This document shows positions 6,275-8,495 of a stretch of DNA of 8,495 nucleotides, in pieces. Source of the stretch: JBMNNU01 sp050942695 (GTDB lineage: Bacteria; Chloroflexota; UBA6077); the NCBI GenBank assembly GCA_050942695.1, contig JBMNNU010000134.1, forward strand, positions 1-8,495, written 5' to 3'. A program made the position numbers and the translations under genes. Positions within the stretch are counted from its first letter, which is position 1. The number at the start of each line of letters is the position of its first letter. The notes below the pieces were generated by a model. It saw only the letters and a program-made list of their open reading frames with translations. It did not search any database and had not been told where the DNA came from.

Positions 6275-6636
6275 TTTTCCTTTTCAGTGCCTCCTCCCTC
6301 TTGAATCTCGCGCAGGATCTCTAAAATCCGCGCTCCTTTCTCGATGGAGGTATCCAGCTTAAAGCTCAACTCCGGGGCGTTTTTCAGCCGGAGCCGCCCG
6401 GCGATCTCACGACGGAAGAATCCAGCAGCTCGGTTTAGCGCGGTCATCGCCTGCTTGACTTCATCCTCGCTTCCCAGGATACTCACCCGGACTGTTGCGT
6501 TCCGCAGATCGGGGCTGGTCTCGACCGCGGTGATGCTTATCAAAGAGGTCAGGCGAGGATCTCGGATCTCGCGCTGAAGCAGGTTAGCGATCTCCGACCT
6601 TATCAGTTCGTTGACCCGCTCTATCCGTCTACTCAA
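6271..6636 (-). CDS. rbfA: Ribosome-binding factor A RbfA
   Basis: Small KH-type RNA-binding protein that binds the 30S subunit and helps mature the 5' end of 16S rRNA, important in the cold; 121 residues, the usual length. The N-terminal helix RIERVNELIRSEIANLL (4-20) and REIRDPRL (22-29) are typical, followed by the beta-strand core ISITAVETSPDLRNATVRVSIL (33-54) and the second helix with the kink region ALNRAAGFFRREI (66-78). The ending APELSFKLDTSIEKGARILEIL (87-108) is diagnostic. The start is TTG at 6636, overlapping the infB stop as TTGA, with GGAG 8 bases upstream (6645-6648). It also overlaps the next gene by 4 bases, so it is tightly coupled on both sides. Confidence 0.97.
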   Translation of the reverse strand: MSRRIERVNELIRSEIANLLQREIRDPRLTSLISITAVETSPDLRNATVRVSILGSEDEVKQAMTALNRAAGFFRREIAGRLRLKNAPELSFKLDTSIEKGARILEILREIQEGGGTEKEK

Positions 6637-8495
6637 CTAACCCGCTCCATGTGGTAGAACTCGAGAATATCGCCCATCTGGAAATCGTGGAAGCCCTCAA
6701 GGGCAACTCCGCATTCGTAGCCAGCAGCCACCTCTTTGGCGTCGTCTTTGAAGCGACGAAGGCTGCCGATCTTACCATTGAATATCACCGCGCCGCCACG
6801 AAGCACCCTCGCGCTGGAGCCTCGTGAGACCTTTCCATCGGTAACCATCAAACCTGCAACAGCGTTGGTTCTGCCGATCTTGAAAATCTGGCGCACCTCG
6901 GCGTGGCCTTCGGTCACCTCCTCGAATTTCGGTTCAAGAAGGCCGGTCATCGCCAGTTGAATGTCTTCGATGAGCTTGTAAATGACGCTGTAGAACCGGA
7001 TATCTATATGGTTTTCTTCAGCCATATGCTTGGCCCCGGGCTCCGGCCGGGTGTTAAACCCTATGATCACTGCATTAGATGCAGTAGCCAAAAGTACATC
7101 AGACTCTGTTATGCTGCCTGTACCGGAATGTATTACCCTCACCCGGACATCCTCAGCCTGAAGTCGGTTGAGGGAGGTAACGATAGGTTCCACCGACCCC
7201 TGAACATCCGTCTTAACTATTACGTTCAACTCCTTGACCTGTCCGGTCTGTACCTGTTTGAACAGGTCATCGAGAGTAACCGGTGCGCCAGCAGCTTCGA
7301 GCGTCGGCTCTGCGGCCCGAGTACCAACGAGAGCCCTGGCTGTTTTCTCATCCTCGACCACTTTCCAAACTTCGCCGGCAGCCGGAACGCCATTCAGCCC
7401 CAAAATCTCTACAGGCATCGAAGGTCCGGCCTTTCTTAGCCGTTTTGCCTTATTGTCGAACAGCGCTTTGACCTTCCCGAAGTGGCTGCCTGCAACTACC
7501 ACATCCCCAACCCTGAGCGTGCCGGCCTTGACCAGCACCGTAGCAACTGTGCCCCTTGCTTTATCCACCTTCGCCTCAACCACCACACCTGAGGCCGGTT
7601 TGTTGGGGTTGGCTTTCAACTCTGCCATCTCAGCTACCAGGAGGATCATCTCCAGGAGAGCATCTATCCCCTCTTTTCGCCGGGCAGACACGGGCACGAC
7701 AACGGTCTGCCCTCCGTATTCCTCGGGGACCAGGCCGATTTCAGTGAGCTGCTGCTTGACCCTATCGACGTTGGCATCAGCCTTATCGATCTTGTTGATA
7801 GCAACCATAACGGGTACATCGGCGGCCTTAGCGTGCGCAGCAGCCTCTACGGTCTGCGGCATAACGCCGTCATCCGCAGCCACAACCAGTATGGCTATAT
7901 CGGTGGCTTGTGCACCTCTAGCCCTCATAGCAGTGAAGGCCTCGTGCCCGGGGGTATCAAGAAAGGTTATCTTCTGCCCCCGCAGTTCAACCTGATAAGC
8001 GCCAATATGCTGAGTAATTCCACCCGCCTCCTGGGCGGTAACGTTAGTTTGCCTGATGGCGTCAAGCAAACTGGTTTTTCCGTGGTCGACGTGCCCCATA
8101 ATCGTTACTACAGGGGGGCGAGGCTGCAATAGCGAAGGATCTTCCACCTCCTCAGCCTCAACTGCTACTCCTGCGGCCTCTACCGGCGTAGGCTCCTTCA
8201 CTTCGAAGCCAAGGTCTGTCGATACCACGGTTGCTGCATCGCGATCGATCTGCTGATTGATATTGGCAATAATCCCGTTTTTCATCAACTCCTTGATGAT
8301 TTGAACGGGGCTCACCTTCAAAAGGTCGGCAAGATCTTTAACCGCAATACCTTCAGGCAGTTCTACAACCTTCGCTTCCTGCTTGGTCGCTGAAGTGCTT
8401 ACACTAGCGGGTGTAGGCCGAGCGAAGGTTTGCCTTGAACCGTTCCCTCCAAACCTGGACTTGCCTTGCGGTTTCCTATCTCTCGTATCTTTAGA
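6633..8495 (-). CDS. infB: Translation initiation factor IF-2, 5' end off the window
   Basis: GTPase that brings initiator fMet-tRNA to the 30S subunit and promotes subunit joining. The frame stays open to the right edge, so 620 residues are visible and the start codon is missing; no codon near 8321 should be taken as the start. The visible N-terminus (about 1-30) is a basic, Gly/Arg-rich linker, followed by an IF2_N domain with LPEGIAVKDLADLLKV (about 46-61) and MKNGIIANINQQI (71-83). The G domain has G1 GHVDHGKT (134-141), G2 GGITQH (158-163), G3 DTPGHEAF, G4 NKID and G5 SA in PVSARRKEG. Domains II, III and the C-terminal fMet-tRNA-binding barrel end in DILEFYHMERVS. Only one IF2_N module is seen, so the N-terminal region may be short as in many non-proteobacterial IF-2 proteins, but the missing end prevents a firm statement. 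nusA is the expected upstream neighbour. Confidence 0.98.
   Translation of the reverse strand, partial: SKDTRDRKPQGKSRFGGNGSRQTFARPTPASVSTSATKQEAKVVELPEGIAVKDLADLLKVSPVQIIKELMKNGIIANINQQIDRDAATVVSTDLGFEVKEPTPVEAAGVAVEAEEVEDPSLLQPRPPVVTIMGHVDHGKTSLLDAIRQTNVTAQEAGGITQHIGAYQVELRGQKITFLDTPGHEAFTAMRARGAQATDIAILVVAADDGVMPQTVEAAAHAKAADVPVMVAINKIDKADANVDRVKQQLTEIGLVPEEYGGQTVVVPVSARRKEGIDALLEMILLVAEMAELKANPNKPASGVVVEAKVDKARGTVATVLVKAGTLRVGDVVVAGSHFGKVKALFDNKAKRLRKAGPSMPVEILGLNGVPAAGEVWKVVEDEKTARALVGTRAAEPTLEAAGAPVTLDDLFKQVQTGQVKELNVIVKTDVQGSVEPIVTSLNRLQAEDVRVRVIHSGTGSITESDVLLATASNAVIIGFNTRPEPGAKHMAEENHIDIRFYSVIYKLIEDIQLAMTGLLEPKFEEVTEGHAEVRQIFKIGRTNAVAGLMVTDGKVSRGSSARVLRGGAVIFNGKIGSLRRFKDDAKEVAAGYECGVALEGFHDFQMGDILEFYHMERVS

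Noticed and set aside
7234..7995. Long plus-strand open frame (253 codons) opposite infB
   Set aside because: It lies fully antisense to the conserved G domain and following domains of IF-2, its product is low-complexity Ser/Thr/Ala/Pro-rich, and it shows no recognisable domain; it is a frame shadow.

Overview
The window looks like a core chromosomal segment of a bacterium with roughly balanced to mildly GC-rich DNA. The protein style (short-linker IF-2, a separate EF-G-like factor, FtsZ with a charged linker) would fit a Chloroflexota/Dehalococcoidia-like lineage. That assignment is inference only, because no marker here fixes the taxon. I found no mobile element, CRISPR array, tRNA or rRNA.

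Layout: positions 1-1011 (+) hold the 3' part of an EF-G-like translation factor. All other genes are on the minus strand and point toward it. Read in transcription order (right to left) they are infB (5' end off the window), rbfA, an nrnA-like DHH phosphoesterase, truB, ribF, then after a 162-base gap parA and ftsZ. The EF-G-like gene and ftsZ converge on a 104-base spacer with a strong GC-rich hairpin at 1037-1064.

The infB-rbfA-nrnA-truB-ribF block is the classic bacterial translation/RNA operon: initiation factor 2, 30S maturation, nanoRNA/pAp turnover, tRNA Psi55 synthesis and FMN/FAD synthesis. Three of its junctions are 4-base stop/start overlaps of the form TTGA or GTGA (infB/rbfA, rbfA/nrnA, truB/ribF), which points to translational coupling. 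Five of the six gene starts inside the window are non-ATG (TTG, GTG, TTG, GTG, GTG); only parA starts with ATG.

The least ordinary part is the left end. Where many genomes have rpsO (and often pnp) after ribF, this one has a ParA/Soj-type ATPase overlapping ftsZ by 8 bases, with no ParB and no FtsA in the window. The ribF-parA gap and the end of ribF carry three inverted repeats of unknown role (3244-3258, 3277-3317, 3331-3363). No stretch longer than 300 bases lacks a gene.
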